This document shows, one piece after another, positions 1-7,429 of a stretch of 45,802 bases of DNA (position 1 is the first letter of the stretch; each line of letters starts with the position of its first letter). Source of the DNA: Domibacillus indicus. GTDB taxonomy: Bacteria; Bacillota; Bacilli; Bacillales; Domibacillaceae. Under the pieces are notes generated by a model, which was not told the origin of the DNA, ran no database searches, and saw only the letters and a list, made by a program, of their open reading frames with translations. The DNA lies in contig NZ_JAMBOO010000031.1 in the NCBI RefSeq assembly GCF_023715895.1, forward strand, positions 1 to 45,802, written 5' to 3'. A program made the position numbers and the translations under genes.

Positions 1-1
1 A

Positions 2-91
2 CATAAATACATCGAATTCTATAACACCTCAAGGTGTCAAAAGAAACTACATAACCTTTCCCCTGTTGAATATCGTGTGAAGGCTATGTAG
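2..91 (+). CDS. IS3-family transposase OrfB, C-terminal end (partial)
   Basis: The frame is open from the window edge to a TAG at 89-91. It encodes the usual tail of IS3-group OrfB integrases: a YIEFYN segment, then QKKL and NLSPVEYR. The DDE catalytic core lies outside the window, so activity cannot be judged. Just downstream, a GTGTCTACTTGACGGGGGGC block at about 110-131 looks like the terminal inverted repeat of that element type. This element differs from the IS3-family copies at 43314-44510 and 45327-45802, whose ends read TGGATTGTC. Family is known from the motifs; the exact IS name is not recognised. Confidence 0.75.
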   Translation, partial: HKYIEFYNTSRCQKKLHNLSPVEYRVKAM

Positions 92-261
92 CTCTTTATG
101 AGTGTCTACTTGACGGGGGGCAGATCATTCCTTTATGTTGCATTTGGAACGAACTTCATGTTTCACTTTTTCAATTAACGCCCCCGTTACTTTAAGTACA
201 TTATTTCACAAACTTTTTATCGTAGAGAACCTTCAGGATACTGGTCTTATTTCAGTAGAAA

Positions 262-310
262 CAAAAAAAGAATATCAAACAACACCTTAGTTTTAGTGTG
301 TTTGATATTC
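262..310 (-). terminator. Rho-independent terminator of the catE-catD operon
   Basis: The inverted repeat GAATATCAAAC (270-280) / GTTTGATATTC (300-310) has an inner ACAC/GTGT extension. It is followed on the minus strand by a U-tract (A run at 262-269). It sits 22 bp beyond the catD stop. Confidence 0.85.
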
Positions 311-332
311 GGATTACAGTTCAACCCTTCTT

Positions 333-707
333 TTATACTGTTTTTGTTGTATTCATTATTTTTCTCTGACCGAAAAACACAATGACGGCTAAAATAAGAA
401 GAATTAACGGCATCATGGCAACACTGAAACCTTGGCCAGCCATAAGGTGTGTGAACACTGCACCCGCCATCACCACTATTAATAAACCGCTGAAAATAGA
501 AACTAAATTTTTCTTCTTATACCCAATAAGCAAGCCGATCGCTGATATGATTTCAATAGCTCCCACCACATACATGAAACCTGTTCCATATCCATAGACG
601 TTGTTAAATGCCTCCACCTGCATGGGGTTTGCACTCACTTTCATAAACCCGAATAATAAAAATCCAGCAGCCAGTACCCCTTGTAAAATTCGAACTGTCC
701 ATTTCAT
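333..707 (-). CDS. catD: DoxX-family membrane protein, CatD-like
   Basis: A 124-residue integral membrane protein with four hydrophobic segments, typical of the DoxX family. It starts MKWTVRILQGVLAAGFLLFG and carries a GAIEIISAIGLL segment in the middle. I chose the ATG at 707 because an AGGAGG-type site precedes it; the longer open frame upstream overlaps the preceding gene. In Bacillus subtilis a DoxX protein (CatD) is co-transcribed with the catechol dioxygenase CatE and helps resist catechol, quinones and thiol stress. Here the partner catE lies 79 bp upstream on the same strand, so the pairing is kept although the gene order appears reversed. The terminator at 262-310 ends the unit. The role comes from the family and context. 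Confidence 0.8.
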   Translation of the reverse strand: MKWTVRILQGVLAAGFLLFGFMKVSANPMQVEAFNNVYGYGTGFMYVVGAIEIISAIGLLIGYKKKNLVSIFSGLLIVVMAGAVFTHLMAGQGFSVAMMPLILLILAVIVFFGQRKIMNTTKTV

Positions 708-786
708 TGAAAAATTCCTCCTTGTTTTCAGTACTTTATTTCTGGCCAGGTACCTGTCAGCACCCGGCTTGATGCAGCGCATCACA

Positions 787-1641
787 TCAAACAGCCAGTT
801 GAATCCGATTCCCGGCCGGGTCTTCTGTAAAGAATTCCCCGTTCTTTTCCGACACCGAATAGCCCAGCGATTCCAGTTTTGCTGCCGCTGATTTTCTTGT
901 TTCCTCGTTCGGCAGTATAAGTGTATAAAAAAGCATTCCGGCACTGTTCAATGCAGGTTTCGGCGCGTTTTTTCCATGCCAGATGTTTGTCCCGATATGA
1001 TGATGGTATCCTCCTGTTGAAAAAAAGATGCCTTCCGGAAACTCGATTGTAACTTCAAACCCTAACCCGGCCTGGTAAAACTCTTTTGTTTTCTCTAAAT
1101 CTGCTACATGCAGATGCAAATGTCCGATGACGGTCCCTTCTGGTATACCCGTCCAGCTTTCTCCGCCCGCTTCTGCCACGACGCTTTCAAGGTCCATCGG
1201 ACCATTTTTCGAAAAATCAAATTCTCCTGTCTGGTCTCTCCATGTCAATGGATCAGTATCTGCGGCCACTTCGATCCCATTTCCGTCCGGATCTTGAAAA
1301 TAAAGCGCATCGTGGGTCCCGTGATAGGAAGCTCCTTGCAAAGGATACTTAGCTTCAAAAAGATGCACGGTCAGTTTCCCTAGATCTTTACGGGTTGGAA
1401 GAAGCAATGCATAATGGTACAAGCCTGTTGTGCGTGCCTGCTTCGGAACAGCATCTTCAAGCTGTTCGATGGTAAGCAAAGGCGTGATGCCGTCTGCCGT
1501 CACTGTTGCTTTTGTTTCCGACTGATCCGTGATTTGGAATCCCATCAAATCCCGGTAAAACGCAAGAGACCGGCTCAAATTTTCAACTTTTAAATGAACG
1601 TGGCTTGCAAATGTATTAGGTTTGCTATGATAAGAATTCAT
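787..1641 (-). CDS. catE: Catechol-2,3-dioxygenase-like VOC protein, CatE-like
   Basis: A 284-residue protein with two vicinal-oxygen-chelate (glyoxalase/extradiol dioxygenase) modules, the length of B. subtilis CatE. Metal-site motifs are visible: HVHLKV near residue 15, DPDGNGIEV in the first half, GHLHLHV near residue 170, YHHHIGTNIW in the second half, and DPAGNRIQL at the C-terminus. It should open catechol rings using Fe(II)/Mn(II) and clear toxic catechols in the cytoplasm. The ATG at 1641 has a GGAGGTAAAAGA leader. An in-frame ATG at 1695 has the same leader because the start region is tandemly duplicated, so an 18-residue longer form is possible. It is divergent from an HxlR regulator, as expected for YodB/CatR control. 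Substrate is inferred. Confidence 0.82.
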   Translation of the reverse strand: MNSYHSKPNTFASHVHLKVENLSRSLAFYRDLMGFQITDQSETKATVTADGITPLLTIEQLEDAVPKQARTTGLYHYALLLPTRKDLGKLTVHLFEAKYPLQGASYHGTHDALYFQDPDGNGIEVAADTDPLTWRDQTGEFDFSKNGPMDLESVVAEAGGESWTGIPEGTVIGHLHLHVADLEKTKEFYQAGLGFEVTIEFPEGIFFSTGGYHHHIGTNIWHGKNAPKPALNSAGMLFYTLILPNEETRKSAAAKLESLGYSVSEKNGEFFTEDPAGNRIQLAV

Positions 1642-1746
1642 TCTTTTACCTCCTATATTTTTAAGGAATTTATTTCGTTGCAAAAACCCAAGCATTCTTT
1701 TACCTCCTGTACTTTTGATAAATTTATTTCGCTGCAAAAAATAAGT
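1639..1746 (-). repeat. 54-bp tandem duplication of the catE ribosome-binding/start region
   Basis: Two direct 54-bp units (1639-1692 and 1693-1746) each begin CATTCTTTTACCTCCT on the plus strand and end with CAAAAA. Each carries its own Shine-Dalgarno sequence and ATG (1641 and 1695). The period is a multiple of three, so both starts are in frame with CatE. The units differ by a few substitutions, so this is not a very recent or assembly-only duplication. Confidence 0.85.
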
Positions 1747-1804
1747 GTTAGACAAAAACTCTAGAATTGAGGGGATTAGTGATACGATGCACCTTGTTTT
1801 AATT

Positions 1805-1819
1805 TAACTTCTACGGTTA
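1805..1819. promoter_or_regulatory. Candidate operator between catE and the HxlR regulator
   Basis: The TAAC-N7-GTTA inverted repeat lies in the divergent intergenic region. YodB/CatR-type HxlR repressors bind short interrupted palindromes ending in TAAC/GTTA-like half sites. Assignment is by position and shape only. Confidence 0.4.
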
Positions 1820-1901
1820 TAATAATCCCTAGAAAGAATAACTGGAAGTAGGCACTTTAATGTGGCATAGTATACAAAAAGATACCTAAGGAGGAATTTA
1901 T

Positions 1902-2264
1902 ATGGCTAGCGAATGTCACAGTAAAAGAACTGTTGAAACAGCTCTCGAAATTCTTGTTGGTAAATGGAAGCCTGTCATTCTTTTTCATCTAGCGAATAAA
2001 GGAACTTTGCGTTTTAGCGAATTGCAAAAATTGATTCCCGATGTAACTAAAAAGATGCTGACAACTCAGTTAAGAGAATTGGAATACCACGATATAGTTA
2101 ATCGTAAGGTTTATGCACAAATTCCACCAAAAGTTGAATATTCAATAACTGAATACGGAGAAGGGTTAAAGCCACTACTATTGTCAATGCATGAATGGGG
2201 ATTAACACATTTAGAGCACTTAGATGAACTTTACGGGGAAAGTGAAGAAACAACAGGAAAGTAA
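1902..2264 (+). CDS. HxlR/MarR-like redox regulator (YodB/CatR type)
   Basis: A 120-residue winged-helix protein of the HxlR family. It has the typical ALEILVGKWKPVILFHL helix, the LRFSELQKLIPDVTKKMLT recognition region and a YSITEYGEGLKPLL C-terminal segment. A cysteine at position 5 matches the conserved N-terminal cysteine through which YodB and CatR sense quinones and diamide. ATG at 1902 has an AAGGAGG site at the right distance. It is divergent from the catE-catD pair, so it is probably their repressor and is released by thiol modification. Whether it is closer to YodB or CatR cannot be told by eye. Confidence 0.85.
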   Translation: MASECHSKRTVETALEILVGKWKPVILFHLANKGTLRFSELQKLIPDVTKKMLTTQLRELEYHDIVNRKVYAQIPPKVEYSITEYGEGLKPLLLSMHEWGLTHLEHLDELYGESEETTGK

Positions 2265-2265
2265 A

Positions 2266-2292
2266 AAGAGCTGAAAAAATCAGCTCTTTTTT
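2266..2292 (+). terminator. Rho-independent terminator after the HxlR gene
   Basis: AAGAGCTGA / TCAGCTCTT stem with an A-rich loop, followed by a run of T, immediately after the stop codon. Confidence 0.85.
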
Positions 2293-2659
2293 ATTTATTG
2301 TTATTAAACTAAACTGCACCTTTAGTTCAATAAGAAAATCAGCATTGTTCTTTAACAGAACCTACGTAAAAAATGCCTTTTCGGATCAAACGATTGAAAA
2401 AGGCACCTCTATTATGTGGTTTGTCTATTGCTTGTTCACCAATTTGGATGGATTGTTTATCTTATATGGGACTGGAACATCTATCGTAAATTGTTAGTCA
2501 ATAGTATTGGTCTACTATTAACCAATCTGACAGTAAAGTATTTGTCGTTCAAATGAATTTCGCGTAAAAATGTACATATTCGCACTGTCTGAAAACAGGC
2601 TCATTTGCGGCACATGTCCGCCACGCTTGCTCACTGATGCACCGACAGGGTCCGTTAGG
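2293..2659. other. Intergenic stretch, no gene seen
   Basis: I find no convincing coding region: short open frames lack ribosome-binding sites and familiar motifs. The stretch leads into the first of the small-RNA cassettes. Confidence 0.5.
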
Positions 2660-2685
2660 GTTTATCTTCCAGTAACAGCGGGTAA
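2660..2685 (+). promoter_or_regulatory. Sigma-B-like promoter of sRNA cassette 1
   Basis: GTTTAT (2660-2665), 14-bp spacer, GGGTAA (2680-2685). The general-stress sigma-B consensus is GTTTAA - about 12-15 bp - GGGTAT/A. The same arrangement with the same 14-bp spacer recurs at four other cassettes in this window. Confidence 0.7.
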
Positions 2686-2691
2686 AAAAAT

Positions 2692-2787
2692 ACCATGCGA
2701 CGATGCACAACACCTTGGATACCTCAACAGTCGTTGCATCATTAACTCATCTTTTCCCGCCGCGGGGTCGCGACCGCGGCCTTTTTT
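2692..2787 (+). ncRNA. Putative sigma-B-dependent small RNA, cassette 1
   Basis: The predicted transcript is about 96 nt, from roughly 7 bp after the GGGTAA box to the T-run at 2782-2787. The terminator is a strong GCCGCGG (2759-2765) / CCGCGGC (2774-2780) hairpin. A GATGCA (2702-2707) / TGCATC (2735-2740) helix encloses a loop with ACCTTGG and ATACCTCA, C-rich segments that could pair with Shine-Dalgarno sequences. No ribosome-binding site plus start codon is visible inside. The promoter-to-terminator spacing makes an RNA product more plausible than the open frames that cross it. Confidence 0.65.
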
Positions 2788-2798
2788 GGCGTATATAG

Positions 2799-2824
2799 GT
2801 TTATCTTCGCGTCGAAACGGGTAG
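2799..2824 (+). promoter_or_regulatory. Sigma-B-like promoter of sRNA cassette 2
   Basis: GTTTAT (2799-2804), 14-bp spacer, GGGTAG (2819-2824), starting only 12 bp after the T-run of cassette 1. The first bases (GGTTTATCTTC) repeat those of promoter 1 closely. Confidence 0.7.
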
Positions 2825-2830
2825 ATTGAT

Positions 2831-2901
2831 ATTCAGAGTAGCCCCACGCTACCTTCTGCGAGTTTCAACCCTTTGCTGCGGCGGTTACCGCGGCCTTTTT
2901 T
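2831..2901 (+). ncRNA. Putative sigma-B-dependent small RNA, cassette 2
   Basis: The predicted transcript is about 71 nt and ends in a GCTGCGG (2875-2881) / CCGCGGC (2888-2894) hairpin with one G-U pair, then six T. The body carries AGTAGCCCCACGCTACC, in which GTAG/CTAC can pair and expose CCCCA in the loop. It is the shortest of the set. No coding signals are seen. Confidence 0.62.
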
Positions 2902-2911
2902 ATATAATCCG

Positions 2912-2937
2912 GTTTACATTAGCGCTCAAGTGGGTAA
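2912..2937 (+). promoter_or_regulatory. Sigma-B-like promoter of sRNA cassette 3
   Basis: GTTTAC (2912-2917), 14-bp spacer, GGGTAA (2932-2937), placed 10 bp after the T-run of cassette 2. Confidence 0.7.
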
Positions 2938-2943
2938 ACGTTA

Positions 2944-3031
2944 TCATGTGGCAACCACACCCGCCACACCATTCTCCTGAACTATACATAGTTCGTCTTG
3001 TTGGCTGCGGATCTTTCCGCGGCCTTTTTTT
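2944..3031 (+). ncRNA. Putative sigma-B-dependent small RNA, cassette 3
   Basis: The predicted transcript is about 88 nt with three stems: TGTGG/CCACA (2947-2951/2955-2959), GAACTA/TAGTTC (2979-2984/2989-2994) and the terminator GGCTGCGG/CCGCGGCC (3003-3010/3017-3024) with seven T. The segment TTCTCCTGAAC before the second stem is anti-Shine-Dalgarno-like. The first stem, the CTCCTGA box and the terminator are shared with cassette 4 at 10557-10644, so these two are paralogues. Confidence 0.68.
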
Positions 3032-3698
3032 GTGTGCTATTACAGACAAATGTCCAACGAGCCTACTTACGAAAACGCAAATGTGCCGGTTTTCCCGCAT
3101 TTCAACACTTTCCACAGACGTCCACACGCATATTTGTGGCCCGGTGACCGGCGTTCCGTTTTCAATTAAACGTTTCATCAACCTATGTGTAATCTTTTGA
3201 CAAACCTATGCAAAGCCTACCGGCGATTTCGTCTCTACATTATTGATAGCAACGTAGCTGAGATATTTGCTGAGTGTAGGAAATGTAGCCGTTTTCTAAT
3301 CGTGCGGTACGTCGATTTTAATGTTTGCAGGGATAATGGTAACTACCTCTTCCACCTGTCCCAATACAGCCGATCTTCCCAGCACTAGACGCCAGAATTA
3401 TTTATCGGACAGGAATTAGTAAGCCCACTTTTTTTACTTCTGTATTCATTGTTTAATTAAATTTTGCTTTGTATAATAGCGTTATTTTTTGAACAGCTTA
3501 GATTTAGAGCTTTTAACAGTATGTTCAAAAAACTCTCCATTTGTTGAATAAATAATGAAAATCGATATTTGAAAATTATACAAAAATCAGCTATGAACTA
3601 AATGTCTGAAAGAAACAACTTTGAGTGGATATGTGAAAAGAAGAGCTTTCAAACAGACAGATGTCTAACAGCCATTTCATCTATACTTCTTTTTAAAA
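3032..3698. other. Intergenic stretch, no gene assigned
   Basis: No gene is supported. The part 3032-3400 is richer in G+C and short inverted repeats (for example CCGG-TGA-CCGG at about 3141-3151) than 3400-3698, which is A+T-rich. It may hold more, degenerate RNA cassettes, but I see no further GTTT-N14-GGGTA promoter or clean terminator. Confidence 0.45.
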
Positions 3699-4136
3699 TC
3701 ACTCAGGTATATGTTCGATATGTTCATGGGTTTCCAGAAGCTTGTCTAAAAAGGCTGGGTCAAATTCATTTTGGATTTCATATTTCTCGCCATTAATGCT
3801 TAAACGTTTACCCAGGAAAAAGAGTGCATCTGTTACTTCTCCCTTATTCTTTATATTAATGTGATGACTGGTACCCATGACTTCCTCGAAATCTTTTTTC
3901 TTTATCTCTATTCCCTCTATAAATCGCTTTACTTCCTCTATCTCTTTCTCATCTGTTACAGAAATCCTTTTCCCGTTTCTGCCATCTACAATTTCGATCG
4001 AGTCTGCCTGATCCAGTTCCGTTAATGTCTCCCATAGAGCTGAATTTGATGAATCTTGCTGTGCGTTTTGTTCTGAATTTTGGCAGCCAACTAACAGGCT
4101 CGCTGTAATGGTAAAAGCGATCATTTTTTTGTACAT
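3699..4136 (-). CDS. Predicted lipoprotein of unknown function
   Basis: A 145-residue protein with a lipoprotein signal peptide: a charged MYKK start, a hydrophobic stretch and the lipobox LLVGC with the cysteine at residue 18. After cleavage it would be anchored to the outer face of the membrane. The mature part is hydrophilic (about 127 residues) and carries no motif I recognise. An AAAGGGA-type ribosome-binding site precedes the ATG at 4136. The next upstream gene, a small membrane protein, ends 17 bp before this start, so the two probably form an operon. Function unknown. Confidence 0.7.
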   Translation of the reverse strand: MYKKMIAFTITASLLVGCQNSEQNAQQDSSNSALWETLTELDQADSIEIVDGRNGKRISVTDEKEIEEVKRFIEGIEIKKKDFEEVMGTSHHINIKNKGEVTDALFFLGKRLSINGEKYEIQNEFDPAFLDKLLETHEHIEHIPE

Positions 4137-4153
4137 TCTTGATTATTCCCTTT

Positions 4154-4516
4154 CTATTCTGTTGTTTTTCCATGCATTCGAGCATGAAATATGAATCTAA
4201 CCACTGCTACACCCAATAAAAACATAAGTGAAACAAACAGAATATATCCGTCTCTGCCTACGATAACAAAATAATACCCGTCATTCGGAATAAATTTACT
4301 GGACAGAATCATAGAAAGGATGCTTGAAACAAGACTCAATAAAATAACAGATAAAAATCTAAATTCTTTTGATAGAAAGCCTAAGATGCCAACAAACATA
4401 AGTGCAATAAGCAAGGCAATAAAGAAACCTGCTTGGTTAGTACGAGTAGCATACTCGGTATACACAAAAAAGAATGACACAGGAATTATAGACAATAGCA
4501 TCCATAATAATTTCAT
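4154..4516 (-). CDS. Small four-helix membrane protein of unknown function
   Basis: A 120-residue protein with about four hydrophobic segments: LLWMLLSIIPVSFFFVY, GFFIALLIALMFVGILG, FLSVILLSLVSSILSMIL and YILFVSLMFLLGVAVVRF. It ends with a short cytoplasmic basic tail (HARMHGKTTE). It is the first gene of a likely two-gene unit with the lipoprotein 17 bp downstream. I do not recognise the family. Confidence 0.65.
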   Translation of the reverse strand: MKLLWMLLSIIPVSFFFVYTEYATRTNQAGFFIALLIALMFVGILGFLSKEFRFLSVILLSLVSSILSMILSSKFIPNDGYYFVIVGRDGYILFVSLMFLLGVAVVRFIFHARMHGKTTE

Positions 4517-4895
4517 TTTAAATTGCTCCCATTTTCTGTAGTTTTAATTAAATTATAGCTTTTCCAGAAAAGAAAACAATAAAAAATGTGTATTTTTACA
4601 CCAAAATAAGCATAATGTGTATGAGCCTTGAAGTGATAAGTCTGTATGCATATCAATATGGAATTTCCTCACTGTCATAGTCGAAGCTTCACTTTTATTG
4701 TAAATATTTTATATAAATGGATTTATAACTCATTAGTCAATTATAATATAAAAAGAACTCTATGTTATTTAATAAAAAATAACAAGAAAGTGAAGTGGAT
4801 AGTATGACTCTGTATTTAGCTTGTAACACTACTAGAGACCAACATTTTTCAGATTCATATAGAAGCAGGAAAAGCATCGCAAAGGAGAAAGGCTT

Positions 4896-5144
4896 ATGCT
4901 TAAACAACTGTCTGCATGCCAGGAAAAAATGCTGCAGTTTATAGATGACTATGTAAGCGCCAAAAACTATCCCCCGTCTATTCGTGAAATAGGTGACGCG
5001 GTTGAGCTAAAGTCTTCTTCCACAGTAAAGGGCCATCTTGATCGTTTAAAGGCATCCGGATACGTAACCTAGGAACAGGGAAAGCCGAGGACATTGAATG
5101 TGGTGAAAAAAAACGCCATAATTCCAATGAAATTAATTGCTTAA
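4896..5144 (+). pseudogene. LexA-like DNA-binding domain, cut by an in-frame stop
   Basis: ATG at 4896 after AAAGGAGAAAGG opens a 58-codon frame ending in TAG at 5070-5072. The product is the LexA winged-helix domain: LQFIDDY, then NYPPSIREIGDAVELKSSST, then VKGHLDRLKASGYVT. These correspond to the YPPSVREIG and SSSTVHGHL segments of Bacillus LexA. Reading through the TAG gives EQGKPRTLNVV, also LexA-like, until TAA at 5142-5144. The Ser/Lys protease and dimerisation domain is absent, so this is either a relic or a stand-alone DNA-binding domain. The strong ribosome-binding site leaves translation possible. A terminator follows. Confidence 0.7.
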
Positions 5145-5152
5145 TATGCAAA

Positions 5153-5196
5153 AGGAGCAAGAACAGTATGATGACTGTTATTGCTCTCTCTTTCTT
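5153..5196 (+). terminator. Terminator after the LexA-like fragment
   Basis: GAGCAAGAACAG / CTGTTATTGCTC stem with a mismatch, followed by a pyrimidine- and T-rich stretch. Confidence 0.6.
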
Positions 5197-5798
5197 TTCT
5201 TCCATATTAGGGGAATATTCTGCTGTCACTAATGGTATTTTCCTGGAACCTGGAGTGCTTTCTGATCATGGTTGCTGCATTTACTCGTTTAATTGGCTGA
5301 CTGATATAATGATGTAAATAGATGCAGCAGTAAAAAAATTTCTGAATGACTGAAGAAGTAATAGATTATAAAAACTTTATTAACCGTCACAACCATTTTA
5401 TCTGCAAAGACCGATAATTATGATGGTTACAAAGGAGAATACCTTTGTATTAAACCTCAATTTAACGAATATAATTAGGTCCGCTAACCCAATATTAGAT
5501 CTAGAAATTATGTACATATGTTTTTGTTTTACCTTTCAAACGTGTTTTACGTATAGTTTAATCACGTTTGATAAATTAGTAAGAGCTGATTTTTGCAGCC
5601 CATAGCCAGGCTTCATATCATTGTCGGTTATCAATCATAAAAAAGCACAGCTATACGCTGTGCTTTTTACTCTGCTATTTTTTTCTAAGTCATTATTGTT
5701 CTCTAGCTACACGAGGGGCTTTTGAGCCACTGTATTACTAAACACCACTATTTTCTGGCCCATTCCATAACCTTTATTAAATCTTCATAGAATAGGAT
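5197..5798. other. Intergenic stretch with one terminator hairpin, no gene seen
   Basis: A+T-rich, with only short open frames lacking ribosome-binding sites. The hairpin at 5644-5668 is the only structured element I can support. Confidence 0.45.
5644..5668. terminator. Terminator-like hairpin
   Basis: AGCACAGC (5644-5651) / GCTGTGCT (5657-5664) with A-run before and T-run after, able to work in both directions. No gene adjoins it, so it may be left from a lost gene. Confidence 0.6.
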
Positions 5799-5915
5799 TG
5801 GATTGTCAACACCAAATCACCCAACTTTCTTAAGGGATGATCCTTTGTATTCAATTGGACTCACATAGCATAGGGTTCTATGAATTCGTAGCTTGTTAAA
5901 CCAAATTTGTCGAGT
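5799..5915 (-). mobile_element. Terminal remnant of the window's own IS3-family element
   Basis: TGGATTGTCAACACCAAATC and the following 100 bp match, with many substitutions, the transposase 3' end and terminal repeat of the elements starting at 43314 and 45327. Only the end of orfB survives, and it directly abuts R1 copy A. Confidence 0.75.
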
Positions 5916-5920
5916 TTCTT

Positions 5921-6872
5921 CTATAAAAAAGCCAGGGAAGCCGTGTATCAGCGCTTTTCTTCCCCTTCCAATCTAGAAGCAAGACTTATGCGAAAAGGTT
6001 TAGGGGCTGGTACTTTATCATGCCGGGTACGCATGGTTCATTCAGCTATATGGAAGGCATCTATACACACAGGTTAACGCCTGACTATTCCATTGAAATG
6101 GACAAGCGCAGCACAAAGCCTGGATACGCGGTGTTAAATCTGCCGACCGTCTATTCCCTCACCTATCAAGTCATGGATCTGCTTTGTCAGCAGGTTCCAG
6201 TGGCCAATCTGTATATGGAACGGCTAAAAGACCGATGGATCATTCATATGAAAGATGCCCGGTTAAATGGTGTTTCGGTTGAGTTAGCTGACTTCATTAA
6301 GCGTTCGGCTAAACAAGGGCGTATGCGGTATGTTCCAGAGTATGAGGCGCTTAGTATTGAATCAGAGGAGGAATTGCTATCGGTTTCCCTGTCAATTGAT
6401 ATTAAAGATTGGCTTCGCAAAAAGGGAGAACAGACAGGCAAGAGTATGCAGGATATTGCAGCGGAGATCCTTGAAGAAGTGTATAAACGCGAGCAAGGCC
6501 AAAGCGGAGATAACATCAATCATTTTCAAGAATTCAATCAAAATCAGAACTGACTTATCTAAGTCGGTTCTTTTATTTTGTATTCTGTGATTGTAATTGC
6601 TTGATTCCTGCTTTAGTTATAAGTGGAGAACCTATTTCAAAAGCTAAGTGGACCCTTCCACACAGCTTAAACCGCTGTATATTTAACTTAAGTTTTCTAC
6701 GGAAGGGCTATTCTCCATATCCTCATTGATTGGAAACCATATTGATACATCTATTATAAGCGTGCTCCTTGAAATCTAATGCACGTCGTTTAACCTTAAT
6801 GAAAGTCTATCTTGAACACATTTATTATTTTTAAATTTTTATTTGAATTTAGCACATAATACAAAAAAATAC
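5921..6872 (+). repeat. Dispersed repeat R1, copy A (best preserved)
   Basis: About 950 bp: a decayed coding part (5921-6553) and a conserved 3' tail of about 320 bp. The tail contains a GACTTA/TAAGTC terminator just after the stop, a second hairpin AAGCT..GTGG / CCAC..AGCTT (6641-6668) and an A+T-rich end with GAATTTAGCACATAATA. Copies B-F lie at 7826, 11316, 19468, 23541 and 39708, all in the same orientation. I see no terminal inverted repeats or target duplications. Confidence 0.8.
6020..6553 (+). pseudogene. R1-encoded protein of unknown family, 177-codon open part
   Basis: The longest surviving R1 reading frame. Visible segments are FSYMEGIYTHR, KRSTKPGYAVLNLPTVYSL, YMERLKDRWIIHMKDARLNG, IKRSAKQGRMRYVPEYEAL and a charged C-terminal part (DIKDWLRKKGEQTGKSMQD) that resembles a small helical DNA-binding or ribbon-helix-helix segment. 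The ATG at 6020 has no ribosome-binding site. Comparison with copies C and D shows that homology continues upstream (EARLMRKGLGNWYFIVPG) but a 1-nt deletion near 6006 breaks the frame here. I do not recognise the family and give no function. Confidence 0.6.
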
Positions 6873-7130
6873 GTAAAGGGCTATAAGGCAACAGTCAATC
6901 TTTCAGCTGTCTTCCATAGATAAGAAACCTATGCTGAATCATCTACCTTTTACAGAATGACGACCTTTCTGCATGAAAACTATACTTAATCTTTTTAGAA
7001 AAAAGGATGCATTAAAGTTAATTCCTTTAATAAGAGTATTTAAAAGTGAGCATCCGTTTTTTCGCATAATAAGCCTCCTATTTGTTCATTTTATACCTGT
7101 AATACTCGACAAGATGAAAGGAGCTTTCTA

Positions 7131-7406
7131 ATGCAGAATAATCAAGCACCCATTCCATATCCGCCCAGGGCTCTCTCAACAAAAGACGTACTCTATTTAA
7201 AGGATGCACTATCATGGGAACTTCTAGCATTCAAAAAATTTCATTTCTTTGCCCAACAGGTGAGCAATTTAGAAATCAAACAAGCACTCGAAAAAGCAGG
7301 AAAAATGCACCAAGACCACTTTCAGAAGTTACTTCCCCATCTACAAGTGGATAACAATGCTACATTAACCAGCCTGCCCAACCAGCAGCAGGGGCAGCAG
7401 TCGTAA
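7131..7406 (+). CDS. Small CotF-like spore coat protein
   Basis: A 91-residue protein starting at an ATG with GAAAGGAGC upstream. The core STKDVLYLKDALSWELLAFK and the following helices (EIKQALEKAGKMHQDHFQKL) have the pattern of the short CotF/YraG-type coat proteins, which fold as small ferritin-like helical bundles. It ends in a Gln-rich tail. It is followed after 23 bp by a second coat gene, so the two form an operon ending at the hairpin at 7767-7812. Sporulation-stage expression is expected from the family; no clear sporulation promoter was identified. Confidence 0.75.
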   Translation: MQNNQAPIPYPPRALSTKDVLYLKDALSWELLAFKKFHFFAQQVSNLEIKQALEKAGKMHQDHFQKLLPHLQVDNNATLTSLPNQQQGQQS

Positions 7407-7429
7407 CGAACCAAACGGAGGTGGAATAA

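Noticed and set aside
2570-3200. Open frames of 84 and 124 codons on the plus strand and 93 on the minus strand over the sRNA region
   Set aside because: No ribosome-binding sites, Cys/Arg-rich random composition, and they run across three promoter-terminator pairs; chance frames in GC-richer DNA.
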